Source: JBALVT01 sp965262875
GTDB lineage: Bacteria > Pseudomonadota > Gammaproteobacteria > Pseudomonadales > Halieaceae
Assembly: GCA_965262875.1 (NCBI GenBank)
Contig: OZ253569.1
Location: 4,836,001-4,900,000 of the forward strand
Direction: 5' to 3'
DNA length: 64,000 nt
Shown: positions 34,262 through 44,000 of the stretch, one piece after another
Layout: every line of letters starts with the position of its first letter
Numbering within the stretch: position 1 is the stretch's first letter
Notes under the pieces: generated by a model
The model's database searches: none
What the model was told of the DNA's origin: nothing
The model's input: the letters and a program-made list of their open reading frames with translations, nothing else
Position numbers and translations under genes: made by a program

Positions 34262-34863
34262 CATTAGAAAACAAATTAAACATCAGCAATCAGGTTGAGC
34301 TGGCAAAAGCAGAGGAAAAGATCAGCAAGCAAAAAGCCAAACAGCTTTTTGACTCTGGCGATATTACCAGGGGGGGCGTCGGCACATTCGCCGGGCTTTG
34401 CTTCATCCATGCCTGTTTGTTTGAAGATATTGATGACTTTGCCGGCAAAATTCGCAAGGTGAATATCGCTAAGGCCAATTTCCGTTTTGCGCCGCTGATG
34501 TATTTACAGCAATCGCTGGAGTATATCGACACCATGCCACAAGCCAGCTTTGATGAGATTATCGAAAAATATGTGGAGATGAACATCGCCCACCCCTTCA
34601 GGGAAGGCAACGGACGCGCAACCCGCATCTGGCTGGATTTAATTTTAAAGCAGGAAATTAAACAGGTGATTGATTGGAATCGGGTGGATAAGGCAGATTA
34701 TCTATCCGCCATGGCGCGCAGCGTGGTGAAAGATATTGAGATTAAAGCGTTGCTGAAGCAAGCACTGACTGACCAAATCAACGACCGCGCCCTGTTTATG
34801 AAGGGTATTGATGTGAGCTATTACTATGAAGGCTATAGCGAATTCAAAACCGGGGAGCTTTAG
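34258..34863 (+). CDS. Fic-domain AMP transferase, class III, in the hsd operon
   Basis: The protein has 201 residues. The Fic motif HPFREGNGR runs from catalytic His112 to Arg120. Near the C-terminus SYYYEG (residues 187-192) fits the (S/T)xxxE(G/N) inhibitory helix, which places it in the self-inhibited class III like NmFic. Fic enzymes usually transfer AMP to a protein target. The gene overlaps hsdM (ATGA) and is two bases before hsdS, so it is made with the restriction complex. A backup toxin that senses loss of restriction is possible, but this is inference. Confidence 0.9.
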   Translation: MTLENKLNISNQVELAKAEEKISKQKAKQLFDSGDITRGGVGTFAGLCFIHACLFEDIDDFAGKIRKVNIAKANFRFAPLMYLQQSLEYIDTMPQASFDEIIEKYVEMNIAHPFREGNGRATRIWLDLILKQEIKQVIDWNRVDKADYLSAMARSVVKDIEIKALLKQALTDQINDRALFMKGIDVSYYYEGYSEFKTGEL

Positions 34864-34865
34864 CT

Positions 34866-36074
34866 ATGAGCAAGGTGAACTTCCTGGAAAAGCTGCTGGA
34901 TGGGGCGGATGTTGAGTGGAAGCCTTTGGGGGAAGTAACTAAATACGAACAGCCAACTAAATATCTTGTAAAAACTAAAAACTATAGCGATGAATATGAA
35001 ACTCCTGTTTTAACGGCGGGTAAAACTTTTATTCTGGGATATACCGATGAAATTAAGGGTATCTATAAAGCATCGCAAACCCCTGTAATCATTTTTGATG
35101 ATTTTACAACGGCTAATAAATGGGTTGATTTTGATTTTAAAGCTAAATCTTCTGCAATGAAGATGATCACTTCTAGTGACGATACTAAGTTTATTCTGAA
35201 ATATGTGTATTATTGGCTAAACACTCTACCTAGCGATCTGATTGATGGCGATCATAAACGCCAATGGATTAGTAATTTTTGTAACAAGAACATCCCCATC
35301 CCATGCCCAGATAACCCGGAAAAATCGCTTGAGATACAGGCGGAAATCGTCCGTATTCTGGACGCTTTCACCGAGCTGACCACCGAGCTGACCACCGAGC
35401 TTAAGGCCCGCAAAAAACAATACAACCACTACCGCGACCAACTGCTCACGTTTGAAGAAGGTGAGGTGGAATGGAAGCCTTTGGGGGAGATCGCGGGGTT
35501 TAGAAGAGGTTCGTTCCCACAGCCGTACGGAAATGCGGATTGGTATGACGGCGAGGGAAAAATGCCGTTTGTTCAAGTTGTTGACGTGTCCGACAACGGG
35601 TTTCGATTGAAAACAACTACAAAAAAGTACATCTCTAAGTTGGCCCAGCCAAAAAGCGTTTTTGTTAAAAGTGGAACAGTCCTTGTAACGCTTCAAGGTA
35701 CATTGGGGCGGGTAGCAGTCACTCAGTACGACTGCTTCGTTGATAGAACTTTGGCGATTTTTACAAGTTTAGACGGATCGATTGAGCAAAAATACTTTGC
35801 TTACCAGCTCGAAAGAAAATTCGATTTTGAAAAAGAAAGAGCACGTGGGAGTACTCTGAAAACAATCACAAAAGATGATTTTTCAAAGTTCAAAATTCCA
35901 GTTCCTCCCCTTGCAGAACAAGCCCGCATCGTTACGATCCTCGATAAATTCGATGCCCTGACCACCTCCATCAGCGAAGGCCTGCCGCGTGAAATCGCGC
36001 TACGCCAAAAGCAATATGCCTATTATCGTGACTTGCTGCTGAGCTTCCCCAAACCTGATGAGGACGCAGCATAA
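34866..36074 (+). CDS. hsdS: Type I restriction specificity subunit
   Basis: The protein has 402 residues with two target recognition domains, about 15-160 and 200-370. Each is followed by a conserved coiled segment (RKKQYNHYRDQLL; RQKQYAYYRDLLL). The spacer between them has a Thr-Glu-Leu repeat, TELTTELTTEL at residues 169-180, encoded by a 12-bp tandem repeat. It sets the DNA sequence recognised by the M and R subunits. Gene and frame are intact. Confidence 0.94.
   Translation: MSKVNFLEKLLDGADVEWKPLGEVTKYEQPTKYLVKTKNYSDEYETPVLTAGKTFILGYTDEIKGIYKASQTPVIIFDDFTTANKWVDFDFKAKSSAMKMITSSDDTKFILKYVYYWLNTLPSDLIDGDHKRQWISNFCNKNIPIPCPDNPEKSLEIQAEIVRILDAFTELTTELTTELKARKKQYNHYRDQLLTFEEGEVEWKPLGEIAGFRRGSFPQPYGNADWYDGEGKMPFVQVVDVSDNGFRLKTTTKKYISKLAQPKSVFVKSGTVLVTLQGTLGRVAVTQYDCFVDRTLAIFTSLDGSIEQKYFAYQLERKFDFEKERARGSTLKTITKDDFSKFKIPVPPLAEQARIVTILDKFDALTTSISEGLPREIALRQKQYAYYRDLLLSFPKPDEDAA
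35370..35402 (+). repeat. 12-bp tandem repeat in the hsdS spacer
   Basis: ACCGAGCTGACC is present twice in full and followed by a third, partial copy (ACCGAGCTT). It encodes Thr-Glu-Leu-Thr units between the two recognition domains. In EcoR124-type systems a similar 12-bp repeat encoding TAEL sets the distance between half-sites. Confidence 0.9.
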
Positions 36075-36075
36075 G

Positions 36076-36561
36076 ATGAGCAAGACACTGACGGAAATAG
36101 CTGAAACGTTAAAAGGCACCGATAAAAAAGCGCAACTGATCTATGCCTTCAACGGCACCGGAAAAACGCGCCTTTCACGGGAAGAGCGTTTTGAGGAGGG
36201 TTCGTTTGCCTTGACTGCAAAGAAAGGGGACTCCAACAAGCGCTTTTTCTATCCTCTGTATTTAAAGAATACCCTGGAGCAGGCGATTGCCGAAAATCAA
36301 ATTCAGAAATATCACTTCACGCTGTTGCGTAACCTGTATGAAAAAACGGCCCGTTTTCTGGAGTATCCGAAATGGTCGGAACTTTTACCTGATGATAAAC
36401 AGACCTGTTTAAACCGAATTATTCAGTTCACCAGCCATAGCACCCTATCGAACGAAGCGGTTGCCGAGCCATCACCGCCAGAGCAGCAAACAGTAAAGTT
36501 TTTGCTGGATCATTTAGTTAACAACTATGGTTTTTGGCCGCAGGAAGAACAAAATGGTTGA
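36076..36561 (+). CDS. Internally deleted AAA/anticodon-nuclease-like ATPase
   Basis: The protein has 161 residues. The N-terminus keeps a P-loop (AFNGTGKT, residues 24-31) as in a family of ATPases of about 400-550 residues coded in hsd loci and annotated as anticodon-nuclease-like. At about residue 35 the sequence jumps to the family's C-terminal region (KNTLEQAIAENQIQKYHFTL, HSTLSNEAVAE). Walker B and the ABC signature, which lie between, are missing, but the frame is kept. It starts one base after hsdS and overlaps hsdR. It is probably a non-functional remnant, or a new small protein. Confidence 0.7.
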   Translation: MSKTLTEIAETLKGTDKKAQLIYAFNGTGKTRLSREERFEEGSFALTAKKGDSNKRFFYPLYLKNTLEQAIAENQIQKYHFTLLRNLYEKTARFLEYPKWSELLPDDKQTCLNRIIQFTSHSTLSNEAVAEPSPPEQQTVKFLLDHLVNNYGFWPQEEQNG

Positions 36562-39500
36562 TTACACTAAACCGATTGCAGAATTGAATAACTTTATCGT
36601 ACTCGATAAATACACCAGGGAATGGCAGGTTGCTGAAGGCTATCAGAGCGAAGGTGATTTAGAGCGTGAACTAATTCAGGATTTGGTCAACCAGGGCTAT
36701 GAATACCCGCTTGGCCTGAATAACCCAAAGGCGATGCTGGCCAATGTGCGGATGCAGTTGCAAACATTGAATAACGTGCAGTTTACCGAGGACGAATGGC
36801 GGCGTTTTGTGGAAACTTATCTGGATAAACCCAACGACAGCAGTCTCGATAAAGCCCGAAAAATTCACGATGACTATATTCATGACTTTGTGTTTGATGA
36901 TGGCCGCATTCAGAACATCTACCTGCTCGACAAAAAGAACATTGCCCGCAATAAGCTACAGGTGATCAAACAATTTGAGCAAAGCGGAACCCACGCCAAT
37001 CGCTACGATGTCACGGTTTTGGTCAATGGTTTGCCATTGGTACAAATTGAACTCAAAAAACGTGGCGTTGCTATTCGTGAAGCCTTTAACCAGGTACACC
37101 GCTACAGCAAAGAAAGTTTTAATGCCGACAACTCATTGTTTAAGTATCTGCAACTGTTCGTGATCTCAAACGGTACCGACAGCCGCTATTTTGCCAATAC
37201 CACGAAGCGCGATAAAAACAGCTTCGACTTCACCATGCATTGGGCGAGGGCCGATAACAGTCTGATTAAAGACCTAAAAGATTTCACCGCGACCTTCTTC
37301 CAAAAACATACCTTGCTCAAGGTGCTGTTGCAATATTCGGTATTCGATGTCAACGATACCTTGTTGGTGATGCGTCCTTACCAGATTGCTGCCACCGAGC
37401 GTATTTTGTGGAAGATCAACAGCTCTTTTGAAGCCAAAAACTGGAGCAAACCCGAAAGCGGTGGGTTTATCTGGCACACCACCGGCTCTGGTAAAACGCT
37501 GACCAGTTTCAAAGCGGCGCGCCTGGTTACCGAACTGGATTTTATCGACAAGGTGTTTTTTGTCGTCGACAGAAAAGACCTCGACTACCAGACCATGAAG
37601 GAATATCAGCGCTTTTCTCCCGATAGTGTGAATGGCTCGGATAGCACGGCTGGGCTTAAGTGTAATCTGGGAAAAGATGATAACAAGATCATCGTCACCA
37701 CCATCCAGAAGCTCAACAACCTGATGAAAAGCGAAAGCAGCCTGGCGGTTTATAACCAGCAGGTGGTGTTTATTTTTGATGAATGCCACCGCAGCCAGTT
37801 TGGTGAAGCGCAGAAAAACCTGAAGAAGCAATTTAAACGGTTTTATCAGTTTGGCTTTACCGGCACGCCCATCTTTCCGCAGAACGCTCTAGGCGCGGAC
37901 ACCACCGCCAGTGTGTTTGGCCGTGAGCTGCATTCCTATGTCATTACTGATGCCATTCGCGATGAAAAAGTACTCAAGTTTAAGGTAGATTATAACGATG
38001 TGCGGCCACAGTTTAAGGCCATTGAAAGCGAGCAGGATGAGGGAGCGCTCAATGCGGCGGAAAACAACCAAGCCTTATTGCACCCCGAGCGTATCCGAGA
38101 AATATCCCGGTATGTCCTGAATAATTTTCGCCAGAAAACCCATCGCCTGCAAACCGGCAGCCAAGGCTTTAATGCCATGTTTGCCGTGAGCAGTGTGGAT
38201 GCCGCCAAGCTGTATTATGAAACTCTCAATACATTACAGGTGGGTAGCGAAAAGCCGCTTAAAATCGCCACTATCTTCTCGTTCGCCGCCAATGAAGCGC
38301 AGGATGCCGTCGGCGATATTCGAGATGAAAGTTTTGATGTGTCGGCCATGAACAGCAGCGCCAAGGAATTTTTAAGCGCAGCCATTGGCGACTACAATGC
38401 TTACTTTAAAACCAGCTTCAGCCTGGACAGCAACGGTTTTCAGAACTACTACCGCGATTTGGCCAAGCGGGTTAAGTCTAAGGAAATAGATTTACTGGTT
38501 GTAGTCGGCATGTTTCTTACCGGCTTTGATGCCCCCTCGCTCAACACCCTGTTTGTGGATAAAAACCTGCGTTACCACGGTTTGGTGCAGGCCTTCTCCC
38601 GCACCAACCGCATTTTTGACGCGACCAAAACTTTCGGTAATATCGTTACTTTCCGTGATTTGGAGGAGGCTACCGTCGATGCCATTACCTTATTTGGCAA
38701 TAAAAACACCAAAAATGTGGTGCTGGAAAAAAGCTATAGGGAATACATGGATGGCTTTACCGATGTGATCACCGGCGAAGCAAGGCGCGGTTTCATGGAC
38801 GTGGTGAGCGAGTTGGAACAGCGCTTTCCCGAGCCTTCCGCCATTGAAAAAGAGGCTGACAAGAAAGTATTTGCCACGCTGTTTGGCGAATACTTGCGAG
38901 TGGAAAATGTACTGCAAAATTACGATGAATTTGCCAGCCTGAAAGCTCTGCAAAATGTTGACATGAGTGACGCTGAAGCGGTTGGAGCGTTTAAAGCCGA
39001 ACATTATTTGAATGATGAAGACCTGGCAGTGCTGCAAACCATCCGCATCCCTGCCGAGCGCAAGATTCAGGATTATCGCTCTACCTACAACGATATTCGC
39101 GACTGGCTGCGCCGAGAGAAGGCAGATAACGAAACAGAAAATTCCACCATTGATTGGGATGATGTGGTATTTGAGGTTGAGCTGCTGAAATCCCAGGAGA
39201 TCAATCTGGATTACATTCTGGAACTGATCTTTGAGCACAGCAAGAAAACCAGGAGTAAAGCCGACCTGGTTGACGAAGTGCGTCGCGTCATTCGCGCCAG
39301 CCTTGGCAACCGCGCCAAAGAAAGCCTGTTGGTGGATTTTATCAATCAAACCGACCTGGATCAGACAGGCGATAAAGCCAGTGTGATTGAAGCCTTTTTC
39401 ACCTTCGCCCAAGCAGAGCAACGGCGCGAAGCGGAGGAACTGATTAACGCTGAAAATCTGAATGCCGAAGCGGCAAAGCGTTATATATCCATTTCGATCA

Positions 39501-39655
39501 AACGCGAATTTGCCAGTGACAATGGCACAGAGCTGAATGCGATATTGCCCAAAATGAGCCCGCTAAACCCACGGTATTTGACGAAAAAACAGCGTGTTTT
39601 TCAAAAAATCGCGGCGTTTGTTGAGAAATTTAAAGGGGTTGGTGGGCGGATTTAA
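36554..39655 (+). CDS. hsdR: Type I restriction endonuclease/translocase subunit
   Basis: The protein has 1033 residues from the ATG at 36554. The N-terminal nuclease has the ExK motif at Glu166 and Lys168 (QIELKKRG). The SF2 translocase follows with Walker A TGSGKT at 310-315, the DECH box at 409-412, GFTGTPIF and a motif VI-like QAFSRTNR. A C-terminal helical domain binds the M2S core. It cleaves unmodified DNA after ATP-driven translocation. The frame is intact, so the system may be functional. A small CCCC-GATA-GGGG hairpin at 39659-39670 follows it. Confidence 0.95.
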   Translation: MVDYTKPIAELNNFIVLDKYTREWQVAEGYQSEGDLERELIQDLVNQGYEYPLGLNNPKAMLANVRMQLQTLNNVQFTEDEWRRFVETYLDKPNDSSLDKARKIHDDYIHDFVFDDGRIQNIYLLDKKNIARNKLQVIKQFEQSGTHANRYDVTVLVNGLPLVQIELKKRGVAIREAFNQVHRYSKESFNADNSLFKYLQLFVISNGTDSRYFANTTKRDKNSFDFTMHWARADNSLIKDLKDFTATFFQKHTLLKVLLQYSVFDVNDTLLVMRPYQIAATERILWKINSSFEAKNWSKPESGGFIWHTTGSGKTLTSFKAARLVTELDFIDKVFFVVDRKDLDYQTMKEYQRFSPDSVNGSDSTAGLKCNLGKDDNKIIVTTIQKLNNLMKSESSLAVYNQQVVFIFDECHRSQFGEAQKNLKKQFKRFYQFGFTGTPIFPQNALGADTTASVFGRELHSYVITDAIRDEKVLKFKVDYNDVRPQFKAIESEQDEGALNAAENNQALLHPERIREISRYVLNNFRQKTHRLQTGSQGFNAMFAVSSVDAAKLYYETLNTLQVGSEKPLKIATIFSFAANEAQDAVGDIRDESFDVSAMNSSAKEFLSAAIGDYNAYFKTSFSLDSNGFQNYYRDLAKRVKSKEIDLLVVVGMFLTGFDAPSLNTLFVDKNLRYHGLVQAFSRTNRIFDATKTFGNIVTFRDLEEATVDAITLFGNKNTKNVVLEKSYREYMDGFTDVITGEARRGFMDVVSELEQRFPEPSAIEKEADKKVFATLFGEYLRVENVLQNYDEFASLKALQNVDMSDAEAVGAFKAEHYLNDEDLAVLQTIRIPAERKIQDYRSTYNDIRDWLRREKADNETENSTIDWDDVVFEVELLKSQEINLDYILELIFEHSKKTRSKADLVDEVRRVIRASLGNRAKESLLVDFINQTDLDQTGDKASVIEAFFTFAQAEQRREAEELINAENLNAEAAKRYISISIKREFASDNGTELNAILPKMSPLNPRYLTKKQRVFQKIAAFVEKFKGVGGRI

Positions 39656-39766
39656 TGTCCCCGATAGGGGATCAGCAAATCCCAGTCCTTGATAATGGCC
39701 GCCGTTTTGTGCAAAATGGCATCAAACTAAATTACGCAGGAAATACGGGTATTAAACATAATGATT
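39656..39766. other. Former amtB leader, now separated by the IS4 element
   Basis: This stretch ends in ATAATGATT (39758-39766), the left copy of the IS4 target duplication, and so was once joined to the amtB coding sequence. GCAGGAAATACGGG just upstream could hold its ribosome site. No sigma-54 or NtrC site is evident. Confidence 0.55.
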
Positions 39767-41040
39767 CACTGCTGTCCCGTTAACTTTCATATGAGTGCCA
39801 TTTGATTAACATCAGGCAGCCTGCCATCAGGTGGATCACCCCTCAACAGCGCCATCAGGTCACGCTTATCAAATAAATTGAGCTGTAGTAATCGCAATAG
39901 CTGCTGCATACTTTTTGTGAGTGCTGACTGAAACTTCAGAAACGCTATTAGCAGGTATACGCACATCGCTATCCATATTTGAGTCATCACTGCATTTTTG
40001 CTCGTGCCAACAAACGATTTTATTTTCAGGTTCTGTTTTATCCACTTAAAAAATAATTCTACTTGCCACCTGGCTTTGTAGATATCGGCGATCGTCCTGG
40101 CTGCCAGTTTGAAATTGTTCGTTAGAAACACATAGTGCTTACCCGTCTCCGCATCTTTGTAGCCAATCCGCCTTAAGCGGACTGGACATTTCCTGGAGAC
40201 CTGGGGGCCAGTGAATTCTATCGTTTGATCACAGGTCAAACCTTTTCCTTTCAGCACTGGTCGACGCTCGATAATACGGTATTTTGCATTGTTCTTAAGC
40301 CGGGTAACAAAGAAAATATCCTTATCTGTCAACTGTTTATACCAAGCGTAATCATTGTAGGCTTTATCAATCGCAACAATACTTCCCTTGGGAAAGCTGA
40401 GCGTGCGGCCCACTGTTACATCGTGCTTCTTCCCTTCTGTGATAGTCACAAACTCGGGCAAATAACCCGCATGATTCAACCCGACGTGCAGTTTAATCGC
40501 TCCTTTGGTGGTGCGAAAATCAGCCCAGGGAAACGCAGACAAACACAAGTCGATGGTGGAAGCGTCCAGCGAATAAAGCGGGTGATTAAATCTGAAATTA
40601 TGATCAGGTGCCACGCCCTGGCAGCGAGTTAACAGTTTTCCAAACAGCGCTTCGTACAGAGCATAAGGCTTATCTTCATTGATGCGCGATAGGTTAGATC
40701 GCGACAGCTTCGCGCTACCCAGGTGGTAAAGGCGATGCATTTGCGCCGACATATTGTCCACGATATCGCGCAAGCTGTTTCGACCGGACAATTGAGCCAT
40801 CGTCAGCGACACAAACTGTGACCAGCGGGAGGCTTTACGAAAAGCACGACCTGAATGATGTTGTTTGGCAAGGGTCTCAAATTCATGTCTCGGAACAGGT
40901 TTTAGTCTTTGTGACAGGATCGTATTACAATGCGCCATGGTCTGGTTCCCTCTATTAATACACTGTTTTCTAAACAATCTCATTGTATCAATTGTGGCGG
41001 AATCAGACCTTTTTATTTTCTCCTTAACGGGACAGCAGTG
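39767..41040 (-). mobile_element. IS4-family insertion sequence at the amtB start
   Basis: Perfect 17-bp inverted ends, CACTGCTGTCCCGTTAA at 39767-39783 and its complement at 41024-41040, enclose one transposase gene. The 9-base target duplication ATAATGATT flanks it at 39758-39766 and 41041-41049. The element is 1274 bp and appears recent, since ends and duplication have no mismatch. Confidence 0.95.
39787..40938 (-). CDS. IS4-family transposase
   Basis: The protein has 383 residues from the ATG at 40938. Catalytic Asp residues are in YSLDASTIDL and IVAIDKAYND, and the Glu is in YKARWQVELFFKWIKQNLK, a clear Y-(2)-R-(3)-E-(6)-K signature. The frame is intact, so the element should be active. 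Confidence 0.93.
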   Translation of the reverse strand: MAHCNTILSQRLKPVPRHEFETLAKQHHSGRAFRKASRWSQFVSLTMAQLSGRNSLRDIVDNMSAQMHRLYHLGSAKLSRSNLSRINEDKPYALYEALFGKLLTRCQGVAPDHNFRFNHPLYSLDASTIDLCLSAFPWADFRTTKGAIKLHVGLNHAGYLPEFVTITEGKKHDVTVGRTLSFPKGSIVAIDKAYNDYAWYKQLTDKDIFFVTRLKNNAKYRIIERRPVLKGKGLTCDQTIEFTGPQVSRKCPVRLRRIGYKDAETGKHYVFLTNNFKLAARTIADIYKARWQVELFFKWIKQNLKIKSFVGTSKNAVMTQIWIAMCVYLLIAFLKFQSALTKSMQQLLRLLQLNLFDKRDLMALLRGDPPDGRLPDVNQMALI

Positions 41041-41043
41041 ATA

Positions 41044-42426
41044 ATGATTATAAACAGTTTTAGAGGTTTGGGGTGTTCCATCTGGAGAGCGATGGTGTGC
41101 GTGGTCTTGGCTACTGTTCTGTCGGGGATTATGTCCCAGCCTGCGCATGCAGCAGCCCACGGCGAAATGGAATTTGTGTTCAATACGTTTGCTTTTATTA
41201 TTTGGGGAGTGCTTGTGATGTGGATGTGTGCCGGGTTCACTATGCTCGAGGCTGGATCCGTGCGCACAAAAAATGTATCTGTTATCTGCCTCAAAAATAT
41301 CGGCCTTTACTCTATAGCGAGCCTAGCCTATTTTTTCATCGGCTATAACATCATGTATGTCGGTGTCGAGCCGGGTGGCTGGTTCGGATCTGTCGGGTTA
41401 TTTTACGGCACAAGTCCAAATGAAGTATTGCTTTTAGAGGGTGTATCCGAGGCGAAGGCGGCTGTCACCAAGGTTGGCCACTCAACAATGTCGAATTGGT
41501 TCTTCCAGATGGTTTTTGTCGCGACCACCGCCTCTATTATTTCAGGCACCTTGGCTGAGCGTATAAAATTGTGGTCGTTCTTCTTATTTGTGCTTATCCT
41601 GACCGCTTTAATTTATCCTGTGGTGGGTGCGTGGACATGGGGTGGAGGCTGGCTCGATCAGATTGGATTTAAAGATTTTGCGGGCTCCACAATCGTCCAT
41701 TCTACTGGTGGTTGGGCTGCACTAACCGGTGCAATTATGCTTGGTGCAAGAAGGGGTAAGTTTCCGGAGGACGGTTCAGTCAGGCAAACGCCACCTTCCA
41801 ATGTTCCAATTGTAACACTCGGTGTCTTTATCCTCTGGTTTGGTTGGTTTGGCTTTAACGCCGGGTCCCAGCTTTCATCAAGCTCAGTAGCCGACCTGGT
41901 TGTGATCGGCAACATTCTTGCCAACACGAATATCGCTGCAGCGGCTGGGGTTTTAGCCGCTCTTTGTGTGTCAAAACCCATTCTCGGTCGTATCGACCTT
42001 GTTACAACGCTCAATGGTGCCATCGCGGGGTTGGTTTCCATCACTGCGGGGCCTGATCTGGTCGAACATTATTGGGCCATTGTGATCGGGGGCGTAGGGG
42101 GGGTCATTGCTGTCGCGGGTTCGAAGGCCATGGAAAAGATGCGAATTGACGATGTCGTTGGGGCTGTACCGGCCCATCTATTTGCAGGTATCTGGGGAAC
42201 TTTGGCCGTGTGCATCACTGGCAATGGAAATCTCATTACGCAGATATACGGTATATTGGCTATTGGACTCTTTGTTTTAGTGATCTCAAGCGCTGTTTGG
42301 TTTGCTATAGGCAAAATTATAGGTCTCCGTATATCTGAACAGGCGGAAAATTTGGGGCAAGATGTGGTGGAACTCGGTATTGAGGCGTATCCTGAATTTG
42401 TTGTAATTCCCGACCCCGATATCTGA
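41044..42426 (+). CDS. amtB: Ammonium transporter
   Basis: The protein has 460 residues with a signal peptide ending near PAHAAAHG (residue 36) and about 11 membrane segments. Amt signatures are present: MLEAGSVRTKN, DFAGSTIVHSTGGWAAL with the gating region, and WFGWFGFNAGS. It conducts ammonium/ammonia. The first codon, ATG at 41044, lies inside the IS4 target duplication, so its native leader is now 1.3 kb away and translation depends on sequence from the IS end. No glnK gene is adjacent. Confidence 0.92.
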   Translation: MIINSFRGLGCSIWRAMVCVVLATVLSGIMSQPAHAAAHGEMEFVFNTFAFIIWGVLVMWMCAGFTMLEAGSVRTKNVSVICLKNIGLYSIASLAYFFIGYNIMYVGVEPGGWFGSVGLFYGTSPNEVLLLEGVSEAKAAVTKVGHSTMSNWFFQMVFVATTASIISGTLAERIKLWSFFLFVLILTALIYPVVGAWTWGGGWLDQIGFKDFAGSTIVHSTGGWAALTGAIMLGARRGKFPEDGSVRQTPPSNVPIVTLGVFILWFGWFGFNAGSQLSSSSVADLVVIGNILANTNIAAAAGVLAALCVSKPILGRIDLVTTLNGAIAGLVSITAGPDLVEHYWAIVIGGVGGVIAVAGSKAMEKMRIDDVVGAVPAHLFAGIWGTLAVCITGNGNLITQIYGILAIGLFVLVISSAVWFAIGKIIGLRISEQAENLGQDVVELGIEAYPEFVVIPDPDI

Positions 42427-42528
42427 TTGCACCAACGGCCTGATCCATCTGTACTTGTGGCCCTCGGAAAGCTCCTGAGGATGAAGTTGAAACGTGAACT
42501 ACTTTTTTAATACGAAAGCAAACGAACG

Positions 42529-43684
42529 ATGAGTGATAGTTTAGCTACCAGTACAACCTGCGCACCCATTTCGTACGACAATACTCTGGCAGCTGGTGTG
42601 GCTAGTGGCTTGCACGACGCACTCTGTACGGGTGCGCTTGGTGACCTCGTACACGGCACTGCGGGTTCAAGTCCATTTCTTGCCGGGTTGCTCAACCGCC
42701 ACGGCGACTGGCTGGCTGTGGCGGTCGAGCAACCCGAAAATGAGGTGCTGGATTGTCTTCTTACTGTCGCGAAGGAGGCTGGGCGAAGCGCCGACTGGCC
42801 CGGTCTGCTCTCGGCGCTTCGCCTCGCGAAGGCGCGTGCGGCACTCTTCATTGCATTAGCCGATCTCGGCGGCGCATGGGATCTTGGGAACGTAACCCGT
42901 GCACTTACGGATGTTGCCGAGACCCTGACCGAGACAGCGCTGCGCTGGCTTGTGACGAACGAGATTGCACTGGGGAAAATACCCGGTATGACCGAGGAAG
43001 ACATATCCCGCGGGGCTGGCATTTGCGTCCTTGCAATGGGAAAGATGGGTGCCCGAGAACTTAACTATTCTTCCGACATTGATCTGATCTGCCTGTTCGA
43101 TCAGGACCGACTCGACGACACCGTTTTTAGTGAGGCCAAGGCGCGCTACATCCATGTCACGCGCCAACTCACGAAGGCGCTTTCGGAACGGACACCAGAT
43201 GGATATGTCTTTCGCACTGATCTGCGCTTGCGTCCCTCCCCATCGGTCACTCCAGTTTGCCTTTCTATGGAGGAAGCAGAACGCTACTACTATTCCGTTG
43301 GTCGCACTTGGGAGCGCCGCCGCGCATATCAAGGCGCGTCCAGCAGCTGGCGACATAGTCGCTGGCCGCGCCTGTCTTGACCGCCTGTCTGCCTTCATCT
43401 GGCACCGCGATACGGATTTTGCAGCAATTCAAGACATCGAAGATATACGCCGCAAAATTCGACAGAACAAAGGCAATTTCCATCCCGCAAGGCTCCCAGG
43501 TTACAACATAAAACTCGGGCCAGGTGGCATCCGCGAGATAGAGTTTTTTACACAGACACAACAACTCATCATGGGTGGTCGTCTGCCAGGTTTGCGCGAT
43601 CCTACCACCCTCGGCGCTCTTGCCGCACTGCGTGACGAAGGGATAATTCGCGCGGAAATGTGTGTCGAGTATAGGAAGGATTAA
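42529..43684 (+). pseudogene. glnE: glnE-like adenylyltransferase fragment, alphaproteobacterial type, frameshifted
   Basis: The first frame reads 283 residues with AGICVLAMGKMGARELNYSS and DIDLICLFD, the nucleotidyltransferase core of GlnE. At SVGRTWER it breaks; the other frame continues AAHIKARPAAGDIVAGRACL and LGPGGIREIEFFTQT to 43684. One extra C in the run at 43314-43320 explains the shift. About 390 of some 900 residues remain and the second catalytic half is absent. The style matches alphaproteobacterial (Rhodobacterales-like) GlnE, which suggests transfer. Confidence 0.85.
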
Positions 43685-44000
43685 TACCCCCTGATTTTGC
43701 TCAATCTACTACAAGGTCCCGGCTGCTGGCAATCGACAGGCTGTTATTAGGCCCTCAACTATGCGGTTATTAAGCATAAATCAATGGTGCACCGGCCGTT
43801 TTAGCGTTTTGCGCTTTCCGGCCCGCAACCTATCCTACCGGCCTCATCCTTGAGCAGCACCTATCATCCTCTTAATCGATACCCACAGCACTCGCTACGC
43901 TTATGGGGGTCTCTACGCTTCAAAGATATGGGATACACCAACAGGGCCAACAATCGTCTGCGTGGCAGCCCTGTTATTTGTACTGTCAAACCTGGCTAGA
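43685..44000. other. Gap after the glnE fragment
   Basis: No gene is visible. ACAGGGC near 43950 and GCCCTGT near 43971 can pair across a 14-base loop and may end the dctM transcript, but no T run follows. Confidence 0.4.

Noticed and set aside
36527..36553. Earlier start for hsdR
   Set aside because: It would lengthen the overlap with the upstream gene; the family N-terminus (MVDYTKPIAELNNF) begins at 36554.
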